A stretch of DNA of 64,000 nucleotides from Thermosipho sp. (in: thermotogales) (GTDB lineage: Bacteria; Thermotogota; Thermotogae; Thermotogales; Fervidobacteriaceae): contig JACDOA010000002.1 of assembly GCA_017656335.1 (NCBI GenBank), forward strand, positions 1 through 64,000, in the 5' to 3' direction. This document shows positions 44,067 to 52,957 of the stretch, piece by piece. Below the pieces are notes generated by a model, which worked only from the letters and a program-made list of their open reading frames with translations, was not told where the DNA came from and ran no database searches. The position numbers were made by a program, and so were the translations under genes. Each line of letters starts with the position of its first letter. The first letter of the stretch is position 1.

Positions 44067-47000
44067 TTATTTTATTTTTACTGGCAATACAGTGGCATAT
44101 TTACTATCTGGAACATATGAAGAAAGAATTGCTTTTTGATCGTATCCTTCTGGAACAATTATATCTACCACATATGGTGCCATGTCTCTGGAATCTTTCG
44201 GATAACCACCTAAAGTCCATTGACCAGGCTCCGGGGTTACAGGCCTAAAGTTATCTGGACCATATCCATCCTGACTACCAACAAGAATATATGCGTAAAT
44301 TTCATCTGAAACTTCTAAATATTTCTTATAAACTATAACATTTATTGTTTTTTCACCAGTATCAGCTTCTACTCTAACAGCATCATTTATCTCTTTTCCA
44401 TCATTTGTAGCAAAAAATTGACCGTAAGAAGTCCAACCTGCTACTTTAATGAAGTAATCCCATGGATGTTTTTCATCAAATTGAACTCTTGCTCCTTCAT
44501 TATATGTATCAACTCTACCACCTGGTTTTGTGTCCAAGTATATGTTAACGAGCTGATGTGAAAAACCTTTTGGTGCTCCCCAAGGATTAGTCATCTCAAC
44601 AAATTTAATCTGGAAAATATAGGCCTCTTCATTTTCCATTATCACAACATCTGACATATCAAATAAACCTTTGAAAGGCTCAAATGCAACATCTTTAGGA
44701 TACGTATATGTTCCGGGACCATACTCATCACCAACTGGATCTTTGAATATTTTCAAAATATCTCCCTTTACTATTGCTGGGAGTATTACATTTATAGGTC
44801 CACTGTTTGGAGCAAAATCTATATCTTGTCTATCCCTAGAAATAACCACTGCAATGTTAAATTCTTCTCCAGATTTCACATTTAATAAATCATATGGAAT
44901 TTCAAATTCTACAATTTCACCAACATTGCCCTTAACTTCACCGGTGGTTAATATCCAGGTATCATTTCCAGAAGCTTTGTAAAAGCTAACTTTTTGCCTT
45001 TTCTCCCATGTTTTTAAATTAATTACAAACCTATGGGACAATGCAAAACCTAATGGAGTCACTTTTTCTTTCGAATAATATGTTTTTGCATTGAATTTTT
45101 CCGCTTTTGGACTATCTGCGTAAATTTCAATCTTAACGTTTTTTCCCAAATACTCTTTTGCAGTTCTGTCTAATTGTACTCCAACATATAGGCCGGTATC
45201 TCCTCTTCCAACAATTACATTTTGAAGAATATTTTCATCAAGTGTATCATCAAAGATCGCTGTCGCTTTTTCAAATTCATCAAGTTTCCCATCTAATGAA
45301 TACTCAATTTTCTTAATAACACCTGTGGTTGGTGGAGCTGGTTTTTTATTTGGAATATATAAGTAACTCGGAATATCTTTATAACCAACTAGTTCATACA
45401 TTTTTATTAAAAGATTTTTGAATTGCTGATCAAATAAAACTTCATTATTTCCAGCATCTTGATCAGCACCGTACCACCAGAACCAATCGCTTCCTTCAGC
45501 AGCATATAGAACATGCCTTGCAAGATCGTCTTCGTGAATATTTACATTACTTAAAAGAATTTCTCTTGCTTTAGACAGCCTATCCCATGCTTCATTTTCT
45601 TCTTTTTCTCCTATCCAAGTATCCAAAGATCCTCCTGCCCAAGAACCTTTTGCCAATGTTTTTAATTCTTTTTTAACTCCATATTTTGCAATATATTGAC
45701 TTGGAGTTATTAAATTAATCAATGGATCTTCAGAAAGTTTTTCATATAAAAGCTTTCTAAAATCATTTCCATTATTTGGATAATGCTCCCAAGCATTTTC
45801 ACCATCAAGAGCAATTGTAATAATCAAATCTCCAGAGGTATTAATTTTTTGATATTCATGAAGTGTATTTATTAAATCATTTACTGCATCTTCTGCACTC
45901 ATTTGCGAATACTTAAAGCTAATTCTATTTGAAAGGTCAGTATCCCTGAAAAATACGACAATTTCACCTTTATTTGTTTTCAATTTGTATGGTCTCAAGA
46001 GATTTTCAATATCGCCCGTATCAACACCACTTTTTTGTAAAATTGATTTATCTGTAACTATCCATTTAATATTATTTTCAGCAAAAAGTTCTGTAACTTC
46101 CTGGGAAACAGCTTGCTCTGAAGGCCACATTCCTTCAGGTTCTTTTCCAAAAATCTGTTCAAAGTAATTTAATCCTTCTTTTATTTGACCATTTGCATCA
46201 TCAATCCATCCTTTATCAACAAGGATTGGAAGTATAGGATGATAGAAAGGTGTTGTTGTTAGTTCAATTTTTCCTTCCTCCCATAATTTTTTGTATTTAT
46301 CTACTATTGTAGATAAAATCTTCTTGTGAAAATCCAAAACATATAAAAGATCATCTCTTGTATAATGTTCTTTTTCTAATAAACCACTAAGTTTTGAATC
46401 TGATTGTATGTATTCAATATTTATCCAATACAAGTTCCAACAAACCTTCAAATCTAATAAATCCTGATTAGAAAATTCTTGACCTGAGGTTTTTAATTCC
46501 ATTAATTCTTTATATCTTTTATGCCCATTTACAAATTGAGGATTAATATCAAAAAAGTGATCAATTATAAATTTCTTTTCTTCTTTTGTTAATTTATCTT
46601 CTTCTTTTAACGAAAGTCTCTGATATTCGTCAGTAGCTCCTTTTAAATAATCCTGTATTTGGAGCAATAAACTGGGTACAATATTAAAAGTAACACTCCC
46701 TTTTTCAAGATATTTATCAACTAGATCTGCCATATAAGGATAATCATTTACACCGTGAGCTCTAACCCAAGGCATCATATATTCATTGGAGCCTGGGATT
46801 TTATACAACGGTTGATGATGATGCCATATTATTGCTACATTCAATGGTTGGTTTTTTTCAGTTTTTGTACCATTTTCTAATCCAATTACTAATCTTCCGT
46901 CTTTTTCATAAACTTCAAAGTATCCATTTTTTCCCCCAAATCCATCATCAACAAATGCTGGTGCATTAGGATCAGTCTCCCATTGTTCACCATTGATAAC

Positions 47001-47606
47001 AAATTTATATTGATATGCCCCTGCATCAAGCTCAAGAACTGCTTCCCACCATCCATCTCCTATTTCATAACATTCGATAGATTCAGGATCCCAATTATTA
47101 AAATTACCAGCAATTGTTACATACTCAGCATCTTTTGCAAAAAATCTAATAACCACATATCCTTCTTCATCTACAAAGAAATTTTCAGGGTTGAAATTCT
47201 CATTTATTTCTATTGTTTTTTCTTTTGCCTTAATTTCTTTTTCTCCTGTTCCAATTATTATCAGTTTTCCATCCTTTTCAACCAAAGTAAAAATTCCGTT
47301 ATAACCCCCAAATCCATCATCAACAAAACCTGGAGCTTCAGGATCTTCTTTCCAGTTCGTTCCCTCAATAACATATTTATATTGGTATGTTCCAGGTTTT
47401 AATTCCAAGGCAAGTTTCCAGACACCATCTTCCTTTTTCATAGAAAGTTCAGTTGGATTCCAATTGTTAAAATTTCCAGCTAAATATACTATCTTCGCAT
47501 CTAGAGCTTCTTTAAAGGTAAAAACTACTTTACCGTTTTCAACATAAACTGCTGAAAAAGCTAATAAACTAACTAAAACAAGAGTAAGAATTAAAAACTT
47601 TTTCAT
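44067..47606 (-). CDS. Secreted GH57 amylopullulanase-type enzyme with tandem N-terminal starch-binding domains
   Basis: The 1179-residue protein has a signal peptide (about 1-20). Two similar CBM48/AMPK-type domains follow (about 20-115 and 145-240), each with a GNFNNWDP/GNFNNWNP loop, YQYK and FVDDGFGG. The GH57 catalytic part (about 255-760) has IWHHHQPLYKIPGS, the nucleophile Glu in EGMWPSEQAVSQE and the acid Asp in IALDGENAWEHYP. The rest (about 770-1179) carries beta domains of the glucodextranase C-terminal type. It should cut alpha-1,4 and alpha-1,6 links of starch or pullulan outside the cytoplasm. It is transcribed alone, with a weak promoter candidate. Confidence 0.9.
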   Translation of the reverse strand: MKKFLILTLVLVSLLAFSAVYVENGKVVFTFKEALDAKIVYLAGNFNNWNPTELSMKKEDGVWKLALELKPGTYQYKYVIEGTNWKEDPEAPGFVDDGFGGYNGIFTLVEKDGKLIIIGTGEKEIKAKEKTIEINENFNPENFFVDEEGYVVIRFFAKDAEYVTIAGNFNNWDPESIECYEIGDGWWEAVLELDAGAYQYKFVINGEQWETDPNAPAFVDDGFGGKNGYFEVYEKDGRLVIGLENGTKTEKNQPLNVAIIWHHHQPLYKIPGSNEYMMPWVRAHGVNDYPYMADLVDKYLEKGSVTFNIVPSLLLQIQDYLKGATDEYQRLSLKEEDKLTKEEKKFIIDHFFDINPQFVNGHKRYKELMELKTSGQEFSNQDLLDLKVCWNLYWINIEYIQSDSKLSGLLEKEHYTRDDLLYVLDFHKKILSTIVDKYKKLWEEGKIELTTTPFYHPILPILVDKGWIDDANGQIKEGLNYFEQIFGKEPEGMWPSEQAVSQEVTELFAENNIKWIVTDKSILQKSGVDTGDIENLLRPYKLKTNKGEIVVFFRDTDLSNRISFKYSQMSAEDAVNDLINTLHEYQKINTSGDLIITIALDGENAWEHYPNNGNDFRKLLYEKLSEDPLINLITPSQYIAKYGVKKELKTLAKGSWAGGSLDTWIGEKEENEAWDRLSKAREILLSNVNIHEDDLARHVLYAAEGSDWFWWYGADQDAGNNEVLFDQQFKNLLIKMYELVGYKDIPSYLYIPNKKPAPPTTGVIKKIEYSLDGKLDEFEKATAIFDDTLDENILQNVIVGRGDTGLYVGVQLDRTAKEYLGKNVKIEIYADSPKAEKFNAKTYYSKEKVTPLGFALSHRFVINLKTWEKRQKVSFYKASGNDTWILTTGEVKGNVGEIVEFEIPYDLLNVKSGEEFNIAVVISRDRQDIDFAPNSGPINVILPAIVKGDILKIFKDPVGDEYGPGTYTYPKDVAFEPFKGLFDMSDVVIMENEEAYIFQIKFVEMTNPWGAPKGFSHQLVNIYLDTKPGGRVDTYNEGARVQFDEKHPWDYFIKVAGWTSYGQFFATNDGKEINDAVRVEADTGEKTINVIVYKKYLEVSDEIYAYILVGSQDGYGPDNFRPVTPEPGQWTLGGYPKDSRDMAPYVVDIIVPEGYDQKAILSSYVPDSKYATVLPVKIK

Positions 47607-47642
47607 TCATATACCTCCCTTCTGGAATCATTTCCAAAATAT

Positions 47643-47648
47643 ATTATA
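47643..47648 (-). promoter_or_regulatory. Candidate -10 box of the pullulanase gene
   Basis: A consensus TATAAT lies about 37 bases upstream of the start codon on the minus strand. No good -35 hexamer is seen at normal spacing, so an activator may be needed or the site may be elsewhere. Confidence 0.4.
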
Positions 47649-47691
47649 CACGAAACTGAATTTTTAAATTTTGAAAATGAAAAATTCCAAA

Positions 47692-48027
47692 TTATTCTTT
47701 TTCAATCTTCGTAAGGTCAGTCTTTCTCTTTGATTCGACTATCATCATACTCAATGCAAGAATTAGAGATAAAGTCGCAAACCCAATAACTATAGAGGTT
47801 ATGATAACAGCTTGAGGAAATGGATCTACATAGCTTGAAACTCCGGGGGTCTTGATTGGATAAAAATTACCTTTTTTAGAAGAAATTATTACAAATAACA
47901 TAACTACTGCCGTATTTAAAATATCTAAAGAAATCACTTTAGATAAAATATGTTTTTTGAATAAAAGTCCATATATTGAAAACATCATTATTACTATCGG
48001 ACCTAAAAAATCAATATTTTCTAGCAT
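47692..48027 (-). CDS. NuoK/MrpC-type membrane subunit
   Basis: The 111-residue protein has three membrane helices and the NuoK/MnhC pattern: an acidic-poor first helix, LDILNTAVVMLFVIIS in helix 2 and DPFPQAVIITSIVIGFATLSLILAL in helix 3. MrpC subunits belong to multi-subunit Na+/H+ antiporters and related hydrogenase or Mbx complexes. It starts seven bases inside comB. Only MrpC and MrpD-like subunits are encoded in this window. Confidence 0.85.
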   Translation of the reverse strand: MLENIDFLGPIVIMMFSIYGLLFKKHILSKVISLDILNTAVVMLFVIISSKKGNFYPIKTPGVSSYVDPFPQAVIITSIVIGFATLSLILALSMMIVESKRKTDLTKIEKE

Positions 48028-48701
48028 ATTCTCACCTCATAAAAAACATCATTTAAAAGTTGTGGCACAACATTATAAATTGATACTTGCTTGCAAAAAT
48101 CAATATCATCTTTATAACCCAATTCCAGTAATTTTTTTGTATGTTCTCCTTCAAAATTTAGCCCTGTCCTTTTCCAAAATTTAAGCGAAATAAGCGAACT
48201 ATCGTTAAAATCATATCTTTTGTATTTTTCTAATCTTTCTATGAAAGCACCGGCAAAAAGAGTATCTTCAAACGAAATCCTTCCATTGTTCCCAGAACAC
48301 CATAAAACAATATTTTCATCATTTTTTACATAATCCACTATATAATCCAAATTTAAAAACGAACCAATTACAACCTTTGAAGAAACTTTCCTTGCTTTTT
48401 CAACAACTTTTGTACCATTTGAAGTTGTTAAAACAATTTTTTTATCTTTTACATCAAAAAACTCTAAAGGAGAATTACCTTTATCAAAACCTTTAATTTT
48501 TTGAGTGCTTCTTTCACCACATAAAATGAAACCATCTTTTCTCATTTCTCTTGCTTTTTTAATTGAATTTGTGACTTTTACAAACTTTGCTCCATTGTAA
48601 AGTGCAGTGATAATAACTGATCCTGCTCTTAACACATCAATAACAACTATCGTTCCTTCCGTTGTTGGAGCTTCTTTAAAGGAAAATAAAGTTTCTACCA
48701 T
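48021..48701 (-). CDS. comB: 2-phosphosulfolactate phosphatase family protein
   Basis: The 226-residue protein matches ComB: VVIDVLRAGSVIITALYNGA near the start, LCGERSTQKIKGFDKGNSPLEF, VLTTSNGTKVVEKA and the IVLWCSGNNGRISFEDTLFAG segment. ComB is an Mg-dependent phosphatase that makes sulfolactate in coenzyme M synthesis in methanogens, but homologues occur in bacteria with unknown roles. It is wedged between two Mrp-type subunit genes and overlaps the MrpC gene by seven bases, so it is co-translated with them. Confidence 0.88.
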   Translation of the reverse strand: MVETLFSFKEAPTTEGTIVVIDVLRAGSVIITALYNGAKFVKVTNSIKKAREMRKDGFILCGERSTQKIKGFDKGNSPLEFFDVKDKKIVLTTSNGTKVVEKARKVSSKVVIGSFLNLDYIVDYVKNDENIVLWCSGNNGRISFEDTLFAGAFIERLEKYKRYDFNDSSLISLKFWKRTGLNFEGEHTKKLLELGYKDDIDFCKQVSIYNVVPQLLNDVFYEVRIC

Positions 48702-49982
48702 CTAAATCACTCCGAATAAACTGAAAATCCCGATAGAAAAAATCATAAATGTTAGTATAAGTTCTGTTGTAAAAGTAAATTCAAAATTGATTTTTGAAAA
48801 GAATAATTTTCCTATCAGCATACCTATTGGAACTAAAACTAAAGATTTTAAACTAATAAAAATTGGATAAATTAAAATAAGGGAAATTAAAAAGAACAAA
48901 AGAAAAAAGTGATTTTTTTCAAATTTTAATTTTTTAGGTAGTGTTTTCCCAAAATATAAAGAAGAAAAAAGTGAAATAAAGACTGATAAAATCTTCGAAT
49001 CAATCATTTGTTCTTTTAAATAACCTCCTAAAGTAAAAGAAAAACCAGAAATAGAAAGAAATGAAATGAAAATGGCTAAAAATAAAAAGATTGAATAAGT
49101 TCTTTCCTTTTCAAGATTTCTTTCCACAAATCTTGTACTTAAAAAAAGAAGTGTTTTTGAAACACCGTGAGCTAAAACATAAAAAGGTGCAAATAAAGGA
49201 TTTAAAAGAATAATTCCTAATTGAGACATAGTACTGAAAGCTAATAGTTTTTTTAAGTCCTTTGAAAAAAGCGCAAATATCGCTCCAAAAAAGAAAGTCA
49301 AAACACCTAAAAAATAAAATTCGCTACCTATACCAAGTCTAATAAGTGGATATAAAACAGATTGAGTATACACACCTGACAATAGAGCTGAAGTTTCAGT
49401 TTCTGCATTAGAATGGACCTCAGGTAACCATAACCCAAATAAAAAAATCCCCGCTTTAGAAATTAAAGCAGATTTCATTAAAAATTCAGAAATACCTGAA
49501 ACGTTTTGAATGTCAAAACTACCTGTTTTAAAATAATGGATTCCAACTCCAAATAAATATATGTTCATTGCAACAGCACTGGCAAAAATATATTTTAAAC
49601 CCACAAGTTTATGTTCAAACTTTTCTCCAGATAATATTAATAAAACAATCAAAATTGTTAGAGTTTCAAGTAAAACATAAATATTAAACAAATCGTTTGA
49701 AATAAACAAAAAATTTAAAATAACATGGGTCAGAGAAACAAAAAAATTTGTATTTAATTTGTAAAATCTGATAAGTTGTATTGACACAATAAATGTACAC
49801 AAAATGTTTGTGAGAATAAAATAAAAAGAAATGGAGTCACTTACAATGTGAACTCCATTATATCCTATAAGATACATATCAAATTTTTGAAATAACAAAA
49901 AGATTGATGTTAATGAAATAACAAAAGGTAGAAATTTTGCTTTTTTGAGTATATAAAAAAGGAACACAAGAAAAATTTGCAT
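48702..49982 (-). CDS. NuoN/MrpD-type proton-conducting membrane subunit
   Basis: The 426-residue protein has about 12 predicted membrane helices and the antiporter-like core LMKSALISKAGIFLFGLWLP followed by EVHSNAETETSALLSGVYTQS, where the Lys and Glu/His residues resemble the ion channel of NuoN and MrpD. It would carry ions in an Mrp-like complex. The ATG chosen has no ribosome site close by: the nearest AAGGAGG lies about 35 bases upstream, inside the end of the phosphofructokinase gene, and would suit an in-frame ATA codon instead. Confidence 0.8.
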   Translation of the reverse strand: MQIFLVFLFYILKKAKFLPFVISLTSIFLLFQKFDMYLIGYNGVHIVSDSISFYFILTNILCTFIVSIQLIRFYKLNTNFFVSLTHVILNFLFISNDLFNIYVLLETLTILIVLLILSGEKFEHKLVGLKYIFASAVAMNIYLFGVGIHYFKTGSFDIQNVSGISEFLMKSALISKAGIFLFGLWLPEVHSNAETETSALLSGVYTQSVLYPLIRLGIGSEFYFLGVLTFFFGAIFALFSKDLKKLLAFSTMSQLGIILLNPLFAPFYVLAHGVSKTLLFLSTRFVERNLEKERTYSIFLFLAIFISFLSISGFSFTLGGYLKEQMIDSKILSVFISLFSSLYFGKTLPKKLKFEKNHFFLLFFLISLILIYPIFISLKSLVLVPIGMLIGKLFFSKINFEFTFTTELILTFMIFSIGIFSLFGVI

Positions 49983-50002
49983 TAAAGAATAAATTACAAA
50001 TA

Positions 50003-51190
50003 TTATTGTTCTTCTACCTCCTTAAAAATAGTATATTTAGGAAGACCATTTTCAAATTTTGGAGGCATTTCTCCTTCTATTAGTGGTTTTGCATACTCAA
50101 TGAACTTTTCTGTAACTTCAAACTCATTGTAAAATTCTTCAGGTAGAAATTTCGTTTTATCAGCAACTTTATTCAATTCAACAGTACCGTAATCGACGCT
50201 ATATGGCTCATTGCTTTTTCTTTCTATTGTTACCATAACACCCGATACACCATCAAGAGCTAGCTGAACTGCTCTTCTTCCAGCCATTTCAGCTTCTTCA
50301 ATATCAATTTTACTGGCGATATGTCTTCCGCTCCTTTGTAAATAATCAGGAATTGCCACATGGGTTTTTAGAGATAGTTCAGATCTAATCATTCCAGCAA
50401 TTGTTATTCCAACTCCACCAAGTTGCCTATGACCAAAACTATCAGTGTATCCCATATCCGATACAAAAAAACCATCTGGATATCTTATTCCTTCAGAAAC
50501 TGCAATTGAACAATAACCTTTTCTTCTTATTATTTCATCAACTTTTTCCAAGAATTTTTCTTTATCAAAAGGAAACTCTGGAAAGAGAATCATATCAGCT
50601 CCAATTCCGTTTATCCAGCCAAGACCAGCTGACGCAACAAGCCATCCTGCATGCCTCCCCATTATTTCCATTATAAAAACGCGAGTTGAGTCAACAAACA
50701 TACTTTTTAAATCGAGAGTTGCTTCCATAACTGAAGTAGCAACATATTTAGCTGCAGAACCATATCCAGGACAATGGTCTGTAAATGGCAAATCATTATC
50801 AATTGTTTTGGGAATACCTATAACTTTCAATGGAATCCCTCTTATTTTCGCTTCCTGATGAACTCTCCATGCAGTATCCATTGAATCATTACCACCATTA
50901 TAAAAGAAATATTCAATCTTATGTTTTTCAATAACATCAAATAATTTACTTATATCTTCCTGAGTTTTCATTTTTCTTCTACATGAACCAAAAGCACCTG
51001 CAGGAGTATATTTTAATCCTTCTAAATCCAAATCATTTACCTTCAATAATTTTTCTTTTAAAATTCCAGTAACTCCATGAATTCCAACATAAACTTCCAA
51101 CCCAGCTTTTCTTGCTTCATCAAGTACACCATAGGCGGATGAGTTTATAACACTCGTAACCCCTCCAGATTGAGCATACAAAACCCTCAT
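50003..51190 (-). CDS. Pyrophosphate-type 6-phosphofructokinase
   Basis: The 395-residue protein has the phosphofructokinase core with GGVTSVINS near the start, YNGGNDSMDTAWRV (Asp in place of the ATP-type Gly of GGDGS) and PKTIDNDLPFTDHCPGYGSAA. The Lys of PKTIDND and the Asp after GGN are diagnostic of the PPi-dependent group, which phosphorylates fructose-6-phosphate with PPi instead of ATP. MEIMGRHAGWL and EGIRYPDG are other family segments. The ATG follows GAGGAGGAA and overlaps the end of the alcohol dehydrogenase gene. Assignment to the PPi type is by residue, not assay. Confidence 0.88.
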   Translation of the reverse strand: MRVLYAQSGGVTSVINSSAYGVLDEARKAGLEVYVGIHGVTGILKEKLLKVNDLDLEGLKYTPAGAFGSCRRKMKTQEDISKLFDVIEKHKIEYFFYNGGNDSMDTAWRVHQEAKIRGIPLKVIGIPKTIDNDLPFTDHCPGYGSAAKYVATSVMEATLDLKSMFVDSTRVFIMEIMGRHAGWLVASAGLGWINGIGADMILFPEFPFDKEKFLEKVDEIIRRKGYCSIAVSEGIRYPDGFFVSDMGYTDSFGHRQLGGVGITIAGMIRSELSLKTHVAIPDYLQRSGRHIASKIDIEEAEMAGRRAVQLALDGVSGVMVTIERKSNEPYSVDYGTVELNKVADKTKFLPEEFYNEFEVTEKFIEYAKPLIEGEMPPKFENGLPKYTIFKEVEEQ

Positions 51191-51191
51191 T

Positions 51192-52355
51192 TTATTCCTC
51201 CTCGTATGCAATTTCCAAAATTTTCCTAATATCTTCTTTTTCAAGTTTGACAAGTTTACCCATCGGCACTGTTTTTGCAGCTATTTCCGTAAGAGTTTCT
51301 ATGTCTTCGCGTTTAAAACCTAACTCTTTTAATGTAGTAGGAGCTCCTATTTTCTTATACCATCTTTTTAAAGCATCAATAGCCTGTGTTGGTGTGCTAT
51401 TTTTTAATCTGAAAATAGTTCTTCCAAATCTTCTAAATTTTGTTGGATTAGCTTTATAAACATATTTCATCCATGCCGGAAAAACAACAGCTAAACCTGC
51501 TCCATGAGCTACTTCAGGATTTAACGCACTAAGAGCATGCTCAATTGCATGCGAAGACCAATCACCACCTCTGTGCCCAAGCCCAGAAATACCGTTTAAA
51601 GCTAACGTTGTAGAAAGTGCAAAGTTAGCACGCGCATCATAATCTTTGGGATCGTTTAGCAAAGCTTCAGTCGTTTCCATTAATGTCAAAATAATCGATT
51701 CGTCAACTCTATCAATTAAATCTGTCCTCTTTGCCCCATCAAAATAGTATTCCATTACATGACTGATCGCATCAACAGCACCATTTACTGTTTGATGTGG
51801 TGGAAGAGAATATTGAACTTCTGGATCCACAATAGAAACTTTTGGAAAAGTGTGAATGGACCAAAATGAAAATTTTTCTAAAAGTTCCTCATTTGTTACT
51901 ACTGTCCCCCCATTCATTTCAGTACCAGTTGCAGACAATGTGAGAATTGTATAAAGAGGTAAAGCATCTTTTGGAGTTGCTTTTCCTTGATAAAAATCCC
52001 AAACATCTCCTTCATACATTACACCAGCAGCAACAGCTTTACCACTATCTATAACACTTCCTCCTCCAACAGCTAAAATAGCATCAACTTTTTCTTTTCG
52101 AGCAACATCAATTGCTTCCCGCACTTTACTTACAACAGGATTTGCTCTTACTCCCCATACTTCGACTTTTTCAATAGAATTTTCTATTAAAGATCTAACA
52201 ACTTTTTCGTATACACCATTTTTCTTTATAGAACCTCCGCCAGCAAGTAAAAGTACTTTTTTTATCTTATCTTTTTTTAAATACTCTCCAATTTGTTCTA
52301 CTGTATTTTTTCCAAAAACAAGTTTTGTTGGATTATAAAAAACAAAATTTTCCAT
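51192..52355 (-). CDS. Iron-containing alcohol dehydrogenase, butanol dehydrogenase type
   Basis: The 387-residue protein belongs to the group III iron alcohol dehydrogenases. NAD(P)-binding segments are LLLAGGGSIKKNGVYEKV and AVGGGSVIDSGKAVAAG. Metal-binding residues lie in DAISHVMEYYFDG, HAIEHALSALNPEVAHGAGLAVVFPAW. It probably reduces aldehydes to alcohols as an electron sink, or the reverse. The start is ATG after GGGGGTGA. It shares an operon with the phosphofructokinase gene downstream. Confidence 0.92.
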   Translation of the reverse strand: MENFVFYNPTKLVFGKNTVEQIGEYLKKDKIKKVLLLAGGGSIKKNGVYEKVVRSLIENSIEKVEVWGVRANPVVSKVREAIDVARKEKVDAILAVGGGSVIDSGKAVAAGVMYEGDVWDFYQGKATPKDALPLYTILTLSATGTEMNGGTVVTNEELLEKFSFWSIHTFPKVSIVDPEVQYSLPPHQTVNGAVDAISHVMEYYFDGAKRTDLIDRVDESIILTLMETTEALLNDPKDYDARANFALSTTLALNGISGLGHRGGDWSSHAIEHALSALNPEVAHGAGLAVVFPAWMKYVYKANPTKFRRFGRTIFRLKNSTPTQAIDALKRWYKKIGAPTTLKELGFKREDIETLTEIAAKTVPMGKLVKLEKEDIRKILEIAYEEE

Positions 52356-52405
52356 ATAATCACCCCCGATTCAATCTAAATATCAATCAATATTTATTAT
52401 ATCAT

Positions 52406-52430
52406 AAAAAAAGAGCCTCTTACGAGGCTC
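52406..52430 (-). terminator. Terminator of tRNA-Thr
   Basis: A seven-base-pair stem (GAGCCTC/GAGGCTC) with a four-base loop and a run of seven Ts on the minus strand directly follows the tRNA CCA end. Confidence 0.9.
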
Positions 52431-52433
52431 GAT

Positions 52434-52510
52434 TGGAGCAGGCGGTGGGACTCGAACCCACACCCTCCTCCTTACCAAGGAGGCGCTCCACCTCTTGAAG
52501 CTACGCCTGC
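52434..52510 (-). tRNA. tRNA-Thr (anticodon GGU)
   Basis: The 77-nt cloverleaf has acceptor GCAGGCG/CGCCTGC, anticodon stem CCTCC/GGAGG with loop TTGGTAA, T-loop GTTCGAGTC and an encoded CCA. The discriminator is T, as usual for bacterial tRNA-Thr or close to it. Confidence 0.92.
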
Positions 52511-52522
52511 AATCCAAAAATT

Positions 52523-52551
52523 ATTTTAACAAAGCATCAATTAATTGTCAA
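52523..52551 (-). promoter_or_regulatory. Promoter of tRNA-Thr
   Basis: TTGACA, a 17-base spacer and TAAAAT lie just before the tRNA on the minus strand. The -35 box is inside the last codons of the DUF1292 gene. Confidence 0.8.
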
Positions 52552-52891
52552 CATCTTCTGATTCATCTGATTCTTCTAAAACTTCAAAGTCAGTTGAACC
52601 CATATCTTCCCAAAGTTTAACTGCTTCATTAAATTCGTTTTCATCTTCAATAGAATCCAAATAAATATTCCCTTCTTCATCTGTGGTTTTTTTAAAAATA
52701 TAAAGATCTCCAAAATCCTTAATATCTTCACCTTCTACAAAGATCTCTTCGCAAACCCAATATTCATTTTGTTCTTTTTCTAGTTCACCTAAAAGAACAA
52801 AATTGTGTTCATTCCCTTCCTCATCATAAAGGGTAAAAGCTTCCATGTGTTCATGTTCATGCTCGTGTTCATGTTCGTGATTTTCATGCAT
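52541..52891 (-). CDS. DUF1292 protein with His/Glu-rich N terminus
   Basis: The 116-residue acidic protein begins MHENHEHEHEHEHEHMEAF, an alternating His-Glu stretch. A DUF1292 core follows (FTLYDEEGNEHNFVLLGELE, then YWVCEEIFVEG and DLYIFKKTTDEEGN) and an acidic tail ends the protein. DUF1292 has no known function. The His-Glu run could bind Ni, Zn or other metals, or help solubility; that is inference. I chose the ATG, 11 bases after AAAGGAG; a TTG sits too close to the site. Confidence 0.82.
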   Translation of the reverse strand: MHENHEHEHEHEHEHMEAFTLYDEEGNEHNFVLLGELEKEQNEYWVCEEIFVEGEDIKDFGDLYIFKKTTDEEGNIYLDSIEDENEFNEAVKLWEDMGSTDFEVLEESDESEDVDN

Positions 52892-52957
52892 AAATCTCAA
52901 CTCTCCTTTTAAAAAATATTCATAATAAGTATACCATGTTAAAAATTTTTGTATAGC

